DNA of 55,630 nt from Clostridia bacterium (GCA_017410065.1 JAFQRL010000031.1:1-55630), one strand, 5' to 3'; counted from the first letter of the stretch, positions 16,909 to 25,784 are shown. Notes: generated by a model from the sequence alone, not told the origin. A program made the numbers and translations.

Positions 16909-17961
16909 ATGAACGGTTTACTTCAGATACCCGAGCACGTAGCTCACGAGCGTGAAAAACGAACGGCAAAAAGAAGCTTCACAAGATGCTATCTTTCGCT
17001 TTTCTTCTTCCTTCTTTTCGTTGAGGTGCTTGTCGTCAGCGTGCAGATCCTTGGACTTTTGTTCCTTGGCGAAGATCTCACCGTTGAATTGCTTGCAAAC
17101 CCCTACGTTCAGTATGGCTTGCAGGTGCTTATAATGTATATTCTCGGCTTCCCCTTCTTCCTTCTTTTAAACCTCGGTATGCAAAAGAGCGTTTACGAGA
17201 AAAAGAAGATGGGTGTCGGCTCGTTTATAGTTTATCTGCTTATCGCCCAGTTCCTTATGCAAGCGGGAGCTATGATCTCGTCCATCATTTCCGAGACCCT
17301 TTATTCGATCATTCCCACAGGCGGCTCGGGCGAGAGCGTTGTCGGCGGCTTTATAGACGAGGTGCCTTGGTGGCTGATTATTGCTGTGGTTGTGGTTATA
17401 GGTCCGATTTTTGAGGAGCTTATGTTCAGAAAGGTGCTCTTCGACCGTCTCAGCGTTTACGGCGACAGGCTTGCCGTGCTTATCTCGGCGGTTGCCTTCG
17501 GTCTTTTCCACGGAAATATCGAGCAGCTTATTTATGCCACGGCTATCGGCCTGCTCTTTGGCTCAATATATGCAAAAACCCGAAACATATGGCACACAAT
17601 ATTCCTTCATATGGCTGTCAACTTCCTTGGCACGGTTCCGGGGCTCATTGCATCAAATTCTATGGAGAAGATATTTGAGCTCTCGGAGCTCGGCTCGCTT
17701 TTAACAGAGGCGGAAGCCGCATCGAGTGTGTTCCATTTCATCATTATCGCTCTTATCTCAATTCTTCAGATCGGTATGTCGATCGCGGGTCTTGTGCTCT
17801 TTATCGTCTTTATGGTGAAGAAAAAGCTCATTCCCGAAAAGCGATGCAGAATAAGGCTTGAGGGTAAGACCCTTTCAAGATGCGTGATAGCCAACGCAGG
17901 CGCAATTCTCCTGCTCATTTATTGCACGGCTCAGATCGTGCTCTCTCTGATCTTAATTTAA
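16909..17961 (+). CDS. CPBP family intramembrane glutamic endopeptidase
   Basis: 350 residues with about eight transmembrane helices. The CPBP/Abi (Rce1-like) motifs are intact: FEELMFRKVL (EExxxR), FGLFHGN (FxxxH) and HTIFLHMAVNF (the last His motif). The family cleaves substrates in the membrane; bacterial roles include bacteriocin self-immunity, peptide maturation and processing of surface proteins. The substrate is not known here. The start has GAGG eight bases upstream. The GH2 gene follows after only 10 bases, so the two are cotranscribed. Confidence 0.9.
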   Translation: MNGLLQIPEHVAHEREKRTAKRSFTRCYLSLFFFLLFVEVLVVSVQILGLLFLGEDLTVELLANPYVQYGLQVLIMYILGFPFFLLLNLGMQKSVYEKKKMGVGSFIVYLLIAQFLMQAGAMISSIISETLYSIIPTGGSGESVVGGFIDEVPWWLIIAVVVVIGPIFEELMFRKVLFDRLSVYGDRLAVLISAVAFGLFHGNIEQLIYATAIGLLFGSIYAKTRNIWHTIFLHMAVNFLGTVPGLIASNSMEKIFELSELGSLLTEAEAASSVFHFIIIALISILQIGMSIAGLVLFIVFMVKKKLIPEKRCRIRLEGKTLSRCVIANAGAILLLIYCTAQIVLSLILI

Positions 17962-17971
17962 CGGAGCTTTT

Positions 17972-19702
17972 ATGGAAAAAAAAGGATATAACATCCTCAC
18001 TACACCCTACGAGGAGAAAATGTCGGCAGAGCTGCCTTGGGGCGACTACCCTCGCCCCTCCCTCGTGAGGGAATCTTATATTTCGCTTAACGGCAAATGG
18101 GATTTTGCCGTCTCGGGTGAGGAATACCCCGAGGTCTACGGCGAAAAAATATTGGTACCCTTCCCGCCCGAGAGCAGACTTTCGGGCGTTTTCCGCGAGA
18201 TACCGGAGGGGTCTGTGCTCTATTACAGGCGCACCTTCACTCTCCCCGAGGGCGAGTGGGGCGACAGGCTGCTCCTTCATTTCGGCGCGGTGGATCAGAT
18301 ATGCGAGGTGAGGGTGAACGGCAGGGTCGCGGCAGAGCACGAGGGCGGATATCTTCCGTTTTCGGCTGATATCACCGAGCTTGTCACCAAGGGGGAGAAC
18401 ACCCTTGAGGTGAGAGCGGTCGACGATCTTTCTTACGACTACCCCTACGGCAAGCAAAGAAGGCGTCGGGGCGGAATGTGGTATACTCCCGTTTCGGGAA
18501 TATGGCAATCGGTGTGGCTTGAATTTGTTCCCGATCCTTATATTGAAAGGCTTATTATCACCTCGGATACAGAGTGCGCTCACATTGAGGTGGTTGGCGG
18601 CGGAGAGAGAAAAAAGCTCACCCTTTCCGACGGAACAGTATACGAATGGCAGGGGGCGTGTATCGATATTCGCCCCGAGAGCCCGAGGCTATGGTCGCCC
18701 GAGGAGCCCTATTTATATGAATTCACTCTTGAATCCGGAGAGGACAGAGTGAGCTCGTATTTTGCTTTAAGAGAGATCTCTATCCGAGAGGTCTTGGGTG
18801 TTCCGAGGCTTCTTCTTAACGGGAAGCCCTATCTCTTTAACGGTCTTCTGGACCAGGGCTACTACCCCGACGGAATATTCCTCCCCGCAACGGCAGAGGG
18901 GTATTACGACGATATTATGCTAACGAAGTCTCTCGGCTTCAACACCCTTAGAAAGCATATAAAGATCGAGCCCGATATCTTCTATTATCTTTGCGATAAG
19001 CTTGGCGTTTGCGTCTTTCAGGATATGGTTAATAATTCGGGATACTCCTTCCTTCTTGACACAGCCCTTCCGACAGTTGGCTTGAAGTCTATGCCCGACG
19101 GTATGCGCCATAGAAGCAAGAGATCGAGGAGCATCTTCCAAAAGCATTCTCTCGCAATCGTGGACTATCTCCGCTCTCACCCATCGGTGCTTTACTATAC
19201 CGTTTTTAACGAGGGCTGGGGTCAGTTCAATGCGGATGAAAATTACAGGCTTATCAAGGCTCAGGACCCAACGAGAATAATTGACGCCACCTCGGGCTGG
19301 TTTGTGCGCCGCGAGAGCGACGTTGATTCGCGCCACGTTTATTTCAAGCCCGTTAAGGTGAAAAAGCCCTCCGACCGCCCCATCGTTATAAGCGAATTCG
19401 GTGGCTATTCACTTCGCTGTGAGGGGCATCTTTTTGGCGATGACAACTACGGCTACAAGCTCTACGAGAGCGAGGAGCAGTTTGAAAATGATCTTATCAA
19501 GCTCTATTCCGAGGAGATCAAGCCTCTTATAAAAATGGGTGTATCGGGTCTTATTTACACCCAGGTCTCGGATATTGAGGATGAAACGAACGGAGTTATC
19601 ACTTATGACAGGCGGCATATCAAGCTTCACGCCGAGAGAGTGCGCGAGGTGATGGAGTCGCTTTACCGTGAGATTGACTTTTGCTCCGAGGAGGATAGCT
19701 GA
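17972..19702 (+). CDS. Glycoside hydrolase family 2 protein, compact
   Basis: 576 residues without a signal peptide. A sugar-binding jelly-roll (YISLNGKWDF ... FGAVDQICEVRVNG) and an immunoglobulin-like domain lead to a TIM barrel. YTVFNEGWGQF supplies the acid/base Glu414 and VISEFGG the nucleophile Glu475. Family 2 includes beta-galactosidases, glucuronidases and mannosidases. The protein is smaller than LacZ (about 1000 residues) and close in size to beta-glucuronidases, but the glucuronidase NxK and Tyr features are not clear to me, so I do not name a substrate. It is cotranscribed with the CPBP protease. Confidence 0.87.
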   Translation: MEKKGYNILTTPYEEKMSAELPWGDYPRPSLVRESYISLNGKWDFAVSGEEYPEVYGEKILVPFPPESRLSGVFREIPEGSVLYYRRTFTLPEGEWGDRLLLHFGAVDQICEVRVNGRVAAEHEGGYLPFSADITELVTKGENTLEVRAVDDLSYDYPYGKQRRRRGGMWYTPVSGIWQSVWLEFVPDPYIERLIITSDTECAHIEVVGGGERKKLTLSDGTVYEWQGACIDIRPESPRLWSPEEPYLYEFTLESGEDRVSSYFALREISIREVLGVPRLLLNGKPYLFNGLLDQGYYPDGIFLPATAEGYYDDIMLTKSLGFNTLRKHIKIEPDIFYYLCDKLGVCVFQDMVNNSGYSFLLDTALPTVGLKSMPDGMRHRSKRSRSIFQKHSLAIVDYLRSHPSVLYYTVFNEGWGQFNADENYRLIKAQDPTRIIDATSGWFVRRESDVDSRHVYFKPVKVKKPSDRPIVISEFGGYSLRCEGHLFGDDNYGYKLYESEEQFENDLIKLYSEEIKPLIKMGVSGLIYTQVSDIEDETNGVITYDRRHIKLHAERVREVMESLYREIDFCSEEDS

Positions 19703-19802
19703 TCCTTTGGAGACGGCCGCTTGAAGACTTCTTCGCGGACGAGCTGTGCCCCGGAGCTCTTATCGCACAAGCAGCTCCGAAAATGATGTAATTATCGGTT
19801 TT

Positions 19803-19820
19803 ACCCTACCCCCGTGTTAA
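19803..19820 (+). promoter_or_regulatory. Upstream element ACCCTACCCCCGTGTTAA, copy 1
   Basis: An 18-base sequence about 45 bases before the unknown membrane-protein gene. A 17-base version lacking one C is found upstream of the oppositely oriented 1033-residue protein gene (23868-23884), in the same orientation relative to that gene. The shared position suggests a common operator. It is not an obvious promoter. Confidence 0.45.
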
Positions 19821-19863
19821 GTTTTACTGTAATTTCGCAAAATAATTATATGTGCAGGTATTT

Positions 19864-20448
19864 ATGAAAAAGGTGTTTTTATTTGGAACGAAGCTTCATA
19901 TGTATTTATGCGAGCTTCCTCTCATTCTGATCTTTGCTTCATCGATATATTTTAACGGATTTGTGGACGGAGAGGTTCAACCGGGAAGGCTCTATCCCTT
20001 GATAATTGCCTCCGGCGTTGGAATTATTTTTATGTTCGTTTATCTCTTGCGCGCGGTCATTATATCGGCGGAGGGCGTGCGCTCCTTCGGTCCGTTTTCC
20101 TCGCGCGACAAGGCTATAATCAATAAGGACAAGACCCTTGTGCTCACCGTGAGACCGAAGCACAGAATCAAGATCGAGCTTTTCGGCGCGGCAGATGCTC
20201 CCGACTTTGACTGGATCAAGGCGGACGACGAGGATGCGAAGGGCGACGTTAATCTTTACCGTGATATCGCCGTTGGCGGAGACGGCGCCGTGAGTCGTGT
20301 GCTCTCCGCTTTTGACGTACCAAAGGAGGACATTATGAAAATGCTCTCCGAGGATAGCTTTTATGGCGAATATTCCATCGTTGCGGTGACAAAAACAGTA
20401 ACCGAGCACGGACCTACATATTCGGTAAGATTTCTTAAAACTGTTTAA
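19864..20448 (+). CDS. Unknown membrane protein with two transmembrane helices
   Basis: 194 residues from the ATG at 19864, preceded by CAGGT; a GTG at 19852 would add four residues. Two hydrophobic helices (about residues 12-31 and 45-65) form a hairpin, then a soluble C-terminal domain of about 125 residues with beta-rich, charged sequence. I do not recognise the family. The long tail begins with a short EGVRSFGPFSSRD stretch, reminiscent of membrane proteins with a PH-like domain after the helices, but this is only an impression. It shares an upstream sequence element with the convergent 1033-residue protein gene, so the two may be coregulated. Confidence 0.65.
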   Translation: MKKVFLFGTKLHMYLCELPLILIFASSIYFNGFVDGEVQPGRLYPLIIASGVGIIFMFVYLLRAVIISAEGVRSFGPFSSRDKAIINKDKTLVLTVRPKHRIKIELFGAADAPDFDWIKADDEDAKGDVNLYRDIAVGGDGAVSRVLSAFDVPKEDIMKMLSEDSFYGEYSIVAVTKTVTEHGPTYSVRFLKTV

Positions 20449-20528
20449 AGTAGGCTTGCAAGCTATACGCCTTTACGATCGGCAAAAACAAACGGTTGGC
20501 AGATAAAAATAATAACAATAGATACTAA

Positions 20529-20562
20529 AAAGAGGGAGTCACCGTAAGGTTTCTCCCTCTTT
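20529..20562. terminator. Bidirectional terminator
   Basis: Arms AAAGAGGGAG (20529-20538) and CTCCCTCTTT (20553-20562) with an inner ACC-GTAA-GGT hairpin. It lies between two convergent genes. Confidence 0.85.
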
Positions 20563-20612
20563 AATTATTCGGTTAATTCAGCTTGCGTTTTTCCGCTTGC
20601 CGAGCTTTAAGA

Positions 20613-23600
20613 TCAAACTACCTTCTCTGCCTTACCGCCTGCAAGAATTATCATCTTGACTGCCTGGATGGAGAATTTATCGGCGATGACCTCAAGGTTA
20701 TTTTTTGTCATAACGCCGCGAGCAAGAACCTTAAGCCTTGCAGCCGCCTTATTAACAAGCTTCTTCGCCTTAAGAGCTTCAAGGGTGACTGTCTCGCCGT
20801 CCTCGAAGTTTTCGCAAATTGTGTCAATATTGATCTCAACAAGCTTACCCGAAGCCTTCTTTGCGACCTTGATCTCCTCGATCTCGGACTCTGCCTCCTC
20901 GTCGGTAACGAGAGTGTCTGCGTGAGATGCGTCAACGTGGACTCTGCCCTCCTCGTCGGGAATGAGCATTTCATCCTCCTCGGGCTCTGCTACGGGCTCT
21001 TCCGGGGCGGCGAGCTCCTCAACTACCTCGGGCTCGGGCTCTGCTACGGGCTCCTCCGTGGCGGCGGGCTCCTCGACCACCTCGGGCTCGGGCTCTGCTA
21101 CGGGCTCTTCCTCAACGGCGGGCTCCTCAACTACCACGGGCTCGGGCTCTGCTACGGGCTCCTCCTCAATAGCGGGCTCCTCGACTACCTCGGGCTCGGG
21201 CTCTGCCACGGGCTCGGGCTCTGCCACGGGCTCTTCCGCAACAACATGCTCCTCTATGACCTCGGGCTCGGGCTCTGCTATGGGCTCTTCCTCAACGGTG
21301 GGCTCCTCGACTACCTCGGGCTCGGGCTCTGCTACGGGCTCCTCCGGGGCGGCGGGCTCCTCGACTACCTCGGGCTCGGGCTCTGCTACGGGCTCTTCCT
21401 CAATAGCGGGCTCCTCGACTACCTCGGCAGCTTCTTCGTCGCCGTTCTCGGACTTGTGGCTTTCAATGAGCTCACCAACGTTGAGCTTAACTACGTTTGC
21501 ATTTTCATCAAGGGACATACCTGCGGGGAGGATGACCTTAACAAGATCGCGATCAACAAGCTCCTCTGTGGTCTCATAAGGCATATGGTAATCCACCGTG
21601 GGGATCTCTCCCTGGGGAATACCGAGCTTTGCCATCATTTCCTCAATAAGCTCAACCGCATACTTCAGGGCTCTATCGGATCTGACCTTAACCAGCATAG
21701 GCACCTGGGCAAACTTGGGCTTACCCGAAACGTCTGTGAAGTGATACTTACTCTCCTCGTATTCCTTGGGATCAAGGGCAAGATAAAGGGTGATGGTTCT
21801 GCCCTTTACGTTCATCTTTGCGCACTGTACTCTGCCCTTATTGAAGGACTCGCAATTCCAGCTGCATCTTGCCTTCACACCCTTATAGGAGAGAAGAAGA
21901 TTTTTAATAATAGTGTAGTAATCCTGAACGTCGGCATCAGCCTGAATAAGGCGTGCCATAAACGAGCTGCGGTAGTGAACGAGAACTATCTGACCGTTGA
22001 TAATACGTGTTCCCTCGTTTTCACCAAGCTCGAAGGGGATCTCGGGCTCTGCCACAGGCTCGGATGCGGGCTCCTCGGTGGGCTCGGAAACAACCTCCTC
22101 AACCACAGGCTCCTCGACGATCTCGGGCTCTGCCACAGGCTCCTCCTCAATAACAGGCTCCTCGACGATCTCCTCAACAGGCTCGGGAACAACGTCCTCG
22201 ATAGCAGGCTCGGGAATGATCTCGGGCTCTGCCACGGGCTCTTCCTCGATAACAGGCTCCTCTATAACCTCGGGCTCGGGCTCTGCCACGGGCTCCTCCT
22301 CGATAGCAGGCTCCTCTATAACCTCGGGCTCGGGCTCTGCCACGGGCTCTTCCTCGATAGCGAGCTCCTCTATAACCTCGGGCTCGGGCTCTGCTACGGA
22401 CTCCTCCTCAACGGAGGGCTCCTCTATGACCTCGGGCTCGGGAATAACAGCAGGCTCGGGAACAACAACGGGTGCGGGCTCCTCCTCGGGCTCCGACATA
22501 AAGATGTTTATCTCGGGCATATCGGGAGTTACGACGGTGAGCTTGGGTCTTGCGGGCTTCGGAGGTGCAACAGGTGCGGGCTCCTCGACGGGCTCCTCTA
22601 CGACCTCTGGCTCGGGCTCTGCCACGGGCTCGGGCTCTGCTAAGGGCTCCTCCTCGATAACAGGCTCATCTACAACCTCGGGAACTATCTCCTCGATGGG
22701 CTCGGGAATGACCTCATCCACGACCTCGGGCTCCTCGATATCGCTATAACCGACACCGTTTACCATAGGGATAACGGGAGCATAGCCGGGTGCACCGGGA
22801 GAAATGGACGTCATAGGCTCTGCGGCGACTATGCGCGCCGAGCGCTCCTTTGCGATTGGCTTCGCGATAGCAACCTTTTCGGGTGCCTCGGGTGCCATAA
22901 CCGTAGAGCTTGCGTTTACGAAGGTGATGGGCTTGATGCCGACGAGCTCCTCCGTGGGAGTTTCAACAACTCTGTATGCAGGGCCCTGCTGAGCGGGTGC
23001 TGAAACAGCGGGAGTCGTGCCGTCTTCAAAGGTGCCCTTGGGTGCTTCGACAACGTCGTTTTCGGGCTTTTCAACTATGTATGAACCGGCGGGAGCAGAA
23101 ACCACGGGAATAGCCGCGACCTTAACCGCATCCTGACCGAATACCTCGTTATATTTTCTTTCAACCACAACGGCGGACGTGCGCCTTGCGGGAGCTTCGT
23201 TTACGTTATGGAGAGATGCGCCGCCGATAGTGATCCTATCACCCGCGACCTCGGTTACGGTGCGTTCGGGAGTGCTTGTTCTGAGAAGGGCTGGCTCAAC
23301 AGGCTCCTTTTCGGTGACTCTGAGGTTATGAGCGAGATTTCTGCGAGTGGTCACTTCAACGGGCGCGCCCATAAGAGTGTCCTCCGCAACGACGGGAGCG
23401 TGAGTTCTGACGGAATCTGCGCCCTCCCATTCTATCTGCTTGAGTCTATCGTAAATTTCCGCATTGTTGATCGCGTTATACTTATTCACCGCCTCGCGCC
23501 TTTTGCGAACCGCTCTCACGAGGATGCAGATAGCGATGATAAGAAGAAGAACGACACCTCCAACGAAGATAAGGAAGATTGGGTCAAGCAAAAACGACTG

Positions 23601-23714
23601 ACTGCCCGACTCCGCCGATTCTGCCGCGCTTGCGGGAATGAACATAGCGAGAGTTAATGCCACAGCGAAAACTATTGCTGCGATGGCTCGAAGGGCTCTG
23701 CTTTTAGGTCTCAT
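20613..23714 (-). CDS. Membrane-anchored Pro/Glu-repeat protein with unassigned central domain and uL15-like C-terminus
   Basis: 1033 residues. Signal peptide (1-31, cleavage near ASA-AES), a transmembrane helix (about 45-67) followed by RAVRKRRE, so the rest should be cytoplasmic. Pro/Glu/Val/Ala-rich repeats fill roughly residues 320-560 and 760-930, with an 18-residue period (VVEEPA..EEPVAEPEPE). Between them, residues 566-752 form a globular domain with FMARLIQADADVQDYY, VKARCSW, KGRTITLYLALDPKEY and QVPMLVKVRSDR. Its homologue is in the 947-residue protein at 49679-52522. Residues 955-1033 resemble the C-terminal half of ribosomal protein uL15: INID....FEDGETVT, KVLARG, ADKFS..A, AGGKAE. 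AAAGGAG lies at the start. Not a ribosomal protein itself. Function unknown; a membrane scaffold is my inference. Confidence 0.8.
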   Translation of the reverse strand: MRPKSRALRAIAAIVFAVALTLAMFIPASAAESAESGSQSFLLDPIFLIFVGGVVLLLIIAICILVRAVRKRREAVNKYNAINNAEIYDRLKQIEWEGADSVRTHAPVVAEDTLMGAPVEVTTRRNLAHNLRVTEKEPVEPALLRTSTPERTVTEVAGDRITIGGASLHNVNEAPARRTSAVVVERKYNEVFGQDAVKVAAIPVVSAPAGSYIVEKPENDVVEAPKGTFEDGTTPAVSAPAQQGPAYRVVETPTEELVGIKPITFVNASSTVMAPEAPEKVAIAKPIAKERSARIVAAEPMTSISPGAPGYAPVIPMVNGVGYSDIEEPEVVDEVIPEPIEEIVPEVVDEPVIEEEPLAEPEPVAEPEPEVVEEPVEEPAPVAPPKPARPKLTVVTPDMPEINIFMSEPEEEPAPVVVPEPAVIPEPEVIEEPSVEEESVAEPEPEVIEELAIEEEPVAEPEPEVIEEPAIEEEPVAEPEPEVIEEPVIEEEPVAEPEIIPEPAIEDVVPEPVEEIVEEPVIEEEPVAEPEIVEEPVVEEVVSEPTEEPASEPVAEPEIPFELGENEGTRIINGQIVLVHYRSSFMARLIQADADVQDYYTIIKNLLLSYKGVKARCSWNCESFNKGRVQCAKMNVKGRTITLYLALDPKEYEESKYHFTDVSGKPKFAQVPMLVKVRSDRALKYAVELIEEMMAKLGIPQGEIPTVDYHMPYETTEELVDRDLVKVILPAGMSLDENANVVKLNVGELIESHKSENGDEEAAEVVEEPAIEEEPVAEPEPEVVEEPAAPEEPVAEPEPEVVEEPTVEEEPIAEPEPEVIEEHVVAEEPVAEPEPVAEPEPEVVEEPAIEEEPVAEPEPVVVEEPAVEEEPVAEPEPEVVEEPAATEEPVAEPEPEVVEELAAPEEPVAEPEEDEMLIPDEEGRVHVDASHADTLVTDEEAESEIEEIKVAKKASGKLVEINIDTICENFEDGETVTLEALKAKKLVNKAAARLKVLARGVMTKNNLEVIADKFSIQAVKMIILAGGKAEKVV
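20985..21425. repeat. In-frame 54-base Pro/Glu repeat array (C-terminal block)
   Basis: About eight imperfect 54-base units rich in GGGCTC and CTCGGGCTC, each encoding an 18-residue Pro/Glu/Ala/Val unit of the 1033-residue protein. Changes are mostly synonymous or conservative. This is coding sequence, not CRISPR. Confidence 0.85.
22041..22480. repeat. In-frame Pro/Glu repeat array (N-terminal block)
   Basis: A second block of the same kind on the other side of the central domain, with units such as EEPVAEPEPEVIEE. The units are less regular than in the C-terminal block, and a few 9- to 10-residue variants occur. A looser extension continues to about 22740. Confidence 0.8.
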
Positions 23715-23799
23715 AGATGTTCTCCTTTTTGGAAAAAATAGTCACTTTTCGGGGGGCGTGCTGAATCTTTGCGCCCTCACGACGTAAGTTAACAATATA

Positions 23800-23828
23800 A
23801 TTATAACAAATGTACGCGCGAATTGCAA
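23800..23828 (-). promoter_or_regulatory. Promoter for the 1033-residue protein gene
   Basis: Minus strand TTGCAA (23823-23828), 17 bases, TATAAT (23800-23805). The start point would be about 80 bases before the ATG. Confidence 0.75.
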
Positions 23829-23867
23829 CAGATTTTTTAAATTTTTTGCCGATTTTTTTGCAAAAAT

Positions 23868-23884
23868 TTAACACGGGGTAGGGT
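23868..23884 (-). promoter_or_regulatory. Upstream element ACCCTACCCCGTGTTAA, copy 2
   Basis: Read on the minus strand, it matches the element at 19803-19820 except for one C. It lies 40 bases upstream of the -35 hexamer of this gene's promoter, so an activator site is possible. Confidence 0.45.
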
Positions 23885-23999
23885 TATTTACCGTTTTTTG
23901 TGAAATTCGACCTTATCCGACGCCCGCCTCTCGTTTTTTTGGCACAGGAAAATTACAGGTATTCGGGATGGGCGCGGCGGAAAATTTACACTTTTTCAC

Positions 24000-24029
24000 T
24001 TGACAAGCGACTCCCGTGTGAAATATAAT
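24000..24029 (+). promoter_or_regulatory. Promoter for the DUF5662 gene
   Basis: TTGACA (24000-24005), 18 bases, TATAAT (24024-24029). Confidence 0.75.
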
Positions 24030-24152
24030 ATTCAGAGAAGAGCTTCACGGGGCAGATGCATTTCCGGGTATTTTTTGAGATACTGTCGTTTGCCGCACAT
24101 CACCTCGCCCTTGGCACATCATATTTTCCGCAGAACACAGGAGACATTCTAT

Positions 24153-24734
24153 ATGCTTCTAAAAAACTTCTTTTTACATACAGCTCTGGTTTTCCGCCAC
24201 AAATGGGCGGTGCTTAAAAACTGCACGCGGTGCGGTCTTTTCTTCAGAGGACTTATCCACGATCTCTCGAAGTTCTCTCCCACCGAATTTTTTGAGAGCG
24301 TGAAATACTATCAGGGCAACCGCTCGCCCATCGGTGCTTGCAGAAGGGCTATCGGATACAGCCGAGCCTGGCTTCACCATAAGGGAAGAAATCGCCATCA
24401 CATCGAATATTGGCAGGACGCGGAGTGCAAGGATGGGCATCCTCTTATGCCCTATAAATTTGCCGTTGAATGTGTTTGCGATAAGCTCGCCGCCACAAGG
24501 GTCTACGCAGGCAAAAATTACGACACCTCCCTCCCCCTTATGCATTGGGAAAGGTATGGCTCAAAGGTTGCGGGAAACCCAAAGACTCTTGCCTTCGTTG
24601 AGGCGTGCTTTATTGACGTGCGCGATCACGGCGAAAGCTACGTTTTGAGCAAAAAATATATGAAGAAGAAATTCGGAGAGATCTGCCTTTCGCAGGAGAG
24701 CTGTGCAAATTGCTCCGCAGAGCAGGTCAAATAA
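24153..24734 (+). CDS. DUF5662 family protein
   Basis: The ATG at 24153, with ACAGGAGA just upstream, is preferred over the longer frame to 24000, which would begin inside the promoter. The 193-residue product has a dense set of His residues: HTALVFRHKWAVL, LIHDLSKFSPTEF, AWLHHKGRNRHHIEYW and MPYKFAVECVCDK. These match DUF5662, a family common in gut Firmicutes. The HDLSK and HHKGRNRHH clusters resemble HD-like metal sites, which suggests a metal-dependent hydrolase, but that is inference. It is monocistronic, with its own promoter. Confidence 0.88.
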   Translation: MLLKNFFLHTALVFRHKWAVLKNCTRCGLFFRGLIHDLSKFSPTEFFESVKYYQGNRSPIGACRRAIGYSRAWLHHKGRNRHHIEYWQDAECKDGHPLMPYKFAVECVCDKLAATRVYAGKNYDTSLPLMHWERYGSKVAGNPKTLAFVEACFIDVRDHGESYVLSKKYMKKKFGEICLSQESCANCSAEQVK

Positions 24735-24812
24735 AGGCGGGCGGTGGCGGATAATTCGCCTTTTCGCACGGCAAAGCCGTCCACTCACGCAAGGCACAGC
24801 TGTTAAATAGCA

Positions 24813-24856
24813 AAGCGCAGAGCATAAGAGGGCTTTAGCTCTTGCTCCGCGCTTTT
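24813..24856. terminator. Bidirectional terminator
   Basis: Arms AAGCGCAGAGCA-TAAGAG and CTCTTG-CTCCGCGCTT form a long hairpin with flanking T-runs on the plus strand, between the convergent DUF5662 and TIM-barrel genes. Confidence 0.75.
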
Positions 24857-24908
24857 TCTATTCTCTTTTATTGGATTTTTAGCTTTCTATTAATACTTTG
24901 GGCAGATA

Positions 24909-25784
24909 CTATTTCAGCTTCTTATATTCCTCTACCCTTTCGCTGTAATAGCGAGCAACCTCGCTCATAAATTTAAGGGCTGACTGCCAAAGCTCCTTCG
25001 GATATCCGCCATAGAAGCAACCGGCTTCAAGGGTGAAGTCTCCTTTATAATCGATTTTTGCAAGAGAGCGGCAAACAGAGTCCCAATCAATTTTTCCTTG
25101 CCCCGGGAGTGTGTGACTATCGTGAACGAAATCCACGTCGTGAACGTGGAGCGCGCCGATGCGTGAGCCGAGAATTTCTATGGCTGATGAAGGGTCTCTG
25201 CCGCAAAGAGCAACGTGGCCGAGATCAAGGCAGACTGTGAACGCCTCCGGGTCTGAAAGTCTGTCGTACGCCTCGGCGAGCTCGTGGGGGTCTGCGTATA
25301 TGCTATCGTCGATATAATTTGACACGGGTCGCCTCATCCACATATTTTCAAGACCGATCTTGATGCCGAATTTCTTTGCGTAGGGAGCGAGGGATGAATA
25401 GAAATCTATATTTCTTTCAAAGAGCTCCTTCTTATTTGAAAAATAGGGTTTATCCTGTATCGGATGTACTACTATGACCTTCGCGCCGACCGCTGCGGCG
25501 AATTCAATAATCCTCGGCAGAGTGGGGATGATACTATCCGTGTATTCCTCGGAACTTGAAAAGGGCGCGTGAGCCTGATTTACAGTGGCACCGCGAGAGC
25601 TGACGCACTCACGGATAAGGGCGGCGTATTCCTCCCTCTCCTCTCCTATGGCAAATCCGTAATCATCGTAGAGCGAGATGTCCGCCGCAGGGAAGCCCGC
25701 ATCAAGTATCAACTCAAGTCCGCGCTTAATATCCTCCTTACCGTATGGGGCAAGGATCCTACCTGTGTTTGTTGAATAGATCAT
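24909..25784 (-). CDS. Sugar phosphate isomerase/epimerase family protein
   Basis: 291 residues forming a xylose isomerase-like TIM barrel. Expected metal-site residues occur in order: GLENM (Glu), VCLDLGHVALCG (Asp and His), LHVHDVDFVHDSHTLPGQGKID (His and Asp), and FTLEAG (Glu). The closing HDSHTLPGQGxID is typical of the AP endonuclease 2/hydroxypyruvate isomerase-like group, whose members epimerise or isomerise free or phosphorylated sugars, inositols or ketoacids. No dedicated neighbour identifies the substrate. It is monocistronic, with a good promoter and a terminator. Confidence 0.87.
   Translation of the reverse strand: MIYSTNTGRILAPYGKEDIKRGLELILDAGFPAADISLYDDYGFAIGEEREEYAALIRECVSSRGATVNQAHAPFSSSEEYTDSIIPTLPRIIEFAAAVGAKVIVVHPIQDKPYFSNKKELFERNIDFYSSLAPYAKKFGIKIGLENMWMRRPVSNYIDDSIYADPHELAEAYDRLSDPEAFTVCLDLGHVALCGRDPSSAIEILGSRIGALHVHDVDFVHDSHTLPGQGKIDWDSVCRSLAKIDYKGDFTLEAGCFYGGYPKELWQSALKFMSEVARYYSERVEEYKKLK

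Larger units (their letters stand above)
23715..24152. other. Divergent intergenic region
   Basis: 438 bases without a gene between the leftward 1033-residue protein gene and the rightward DUF5662 gene. It holds the leftward promoter (23800-23828), the shared 17-base element (23868-23884), the rightward promoter (24000-24029), and a 120-base 5' leader for the DUF5662 gene in which I see no recognised riboswitch. Confidence 0.7.

Noticed and set aside
20985..21425. Regularly spaced repeats that could look like a CRISPR array
   Set aside because: The 54-base units lie in frame inside a coding gene, have no unique spacers between identical repeats, and encode a continuous Pro/Glu linker. No cas gene is present.
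20583..22643. A 686-codon rightward frame rich in Leu, Gly, Cys and Tyr repeats across the Pro/Glu protein gene
   Set aside because: It is the antisense shadow of the 54-base repeat array; it has no ribosome site or family match, and the leftward frame has a signal peptide, anchor and homologous domains.
21997..22749. A 250-codon Ser/Gly/Thr-rich rightward frame
   Set aside because: Another shadow frame of the same repeats, with low complexity made by GGGCTC-type codons read out of frame.
24036..24152. Possible riboswitch in the DUF5662 leader
   Set aside because: No known aptamer core was recognised and the strand has no clear terminator or sequestering stem.
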